Assembly (NCBI GenBank): GCA_017559845.1 | Contig: JAFYQQ010000045.1 | Coordinates: 1-54,552, forward strand | Length of the DNA: 54,552 nucleotides | From: Bacteroidaceae bacterium | GTDB taxonomy: Bacteria > Bacteroidota > Bacteroidia > Bacteroidales > Bacteroidaceae | Direction: 5' to 3' | Shown: piece after piece, positions 54,459 through 54,552 of the stretch | How positions within the stretch are numbered: the first letter of the stretch is position 1 | Layout: the number at the start of each line of letters is the position of its first letter | Translations under genes and position numbers: made by a program | Notes under the pieces: generated by a model | Seen by the model: the letters and a program-made list of their open reading frames with translations, nothing else | Told to the model about the DNA's origin: nothing | Database searches by the model: none

Positions 54459-54552
54459 ACGCAGAATCCCTTGGCAGGGCGCGCCCTGCCAAGGGATTCT
54501 GCGTTTAATAATGTCGCATAATGTACTCATCTAACAACTTTTTCCGATTATC
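54411..54552. repeat. Perfect 142-bp palindrome at the window end
   Basis: Bases 54411-54481 and 54482-54552 are exact reverse complements, centred on GGGCGCGCCC. The left arm includes the last 15 codons of the transposase; the right arm repeats them inverted. The inner 50 bases alone would be a strong terminator hairpin. A flawless palindrome reaching exactly to the sequence end suggests a contig-end effect or two abutting inverted copies. Confidence 0.95.

Larger units (their letters stand above)
53456..54552 (+). mobile_element. Insertion sequence, IS256-type with zinc ribbon; right end unresolved
   Basis: The element carries the transposase gene below and a promoter-like TATCTTTG (53508-53515). 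A possible left end is GGCAGGGTGG (from 53456), whose first 7 bases recur inverted as CCCTGCC at 54484-54490, but this is too short to be sure. The right end runs into a perfect palindrome (54411-54552) that reaches the window edge, so true terminal repeats and target duplication cannot be read. Boundaries are approximate. Confidence 0.6.

Overview
The window looks like a chromosomal contig from a Bacteroidota bacterium of the order Bacteroidales, most like Prevotellaceae/Bacteroidaceae. The evidence is the many promoter-like boxes of the phylum-specific form TAnnTTTG (often with TTTG about 20 bases upstream), the absence of obvious Shine-Dalgarno sites, a ribosomal protein S16 with a long tail, an RlmD/TrmA-type methyltransferase, a eukaryote-like glycogen synthase, and families such as DUF4199, DUF6452 and DUF6048. 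No species can be fixed from sequence alone. Most of the window is ordinary core genome; the accessory signals are intergenic repeats, a foldback element and an insertion sequence at the right edge.

Layout. 1-1.9 kb: pyruvate phosphate dikinase, cut by the window start, divergent from rlmD and the NAD+ synthetase gene (2-5.5 kb). 5.6-7.8 kb: a foldback MITE-like element, then a umuD-umuC pair on the minus strand. 7.9-8.85 kb: a hypothetical gene, tRNA-Thr and a probable SRP RNA, all minus. 8.97-18.2 kb: a long plus-strand run (DUF4199, glycosyltransferase, DUF6452, DUF6048, MntP, ApbE, Crp/Fnr regulator, M3 peptidase, dCMP deaminase, S41 protease). 18.6-21.3 kb: a divergent polysaccharide flippase and glycosyltransferase. 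21.4-25 kb: lipoprotein, formate-THF ligase, aldose epimerase and YccF. 25.4-29.4 kb: a 1325-residue MG2-containing protein, followed by a 41-bp tandem array. 29.7-33.7 kb: iorA-iorB-paaK-ACT (aryl-acid/aryl-pyruvate metabolism). 33.8-38.1 kb: glycogen phosphorylase and synthase. 38.3-42.6 kb: a secreted protein, a tetraheme cytochrome-SUMF1 fusion, and two lipobox/twin-arginine enzymes (Gfo/Idh/MocA and TIM barrel). 43.5-53.2 kb: OPT transporter, rpsP, serS, an NfnAB-like fusion, DUF486, a PD40-like protein and mnmE. 53.5-54.55 kb: a zinc-ribbon IS256-type transposase, ending in a perfect 142-bp palindrome at the window edge.

How genes work together. PPDK, FTHFS, the NfnAB-like transhydrogenase and IorAB/PaaK fit anaerobic fermentative carbon and redox metabolism. 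Glycogen synthase and phosphorylase form a storage pair. The tetraheme/SUMF1/Gfo-Idh/TIM-barrel cluster looks like a cell-envelope redox and sugar-modifying module and is the best candidate for an undescribed system.

Other observations worth attention: a NAD+ synthetase whose glutaminase nucleophile Cys is Gly; a UmuD with an added ribbon-helix-helix-like N-terminus and a possible operator; an SRP RNA abutting a tRNA; a transposase whose zinc ribbon is split by an A8 run; and degenerate intergenic repeats with about 22-bp periodicity at several loci.
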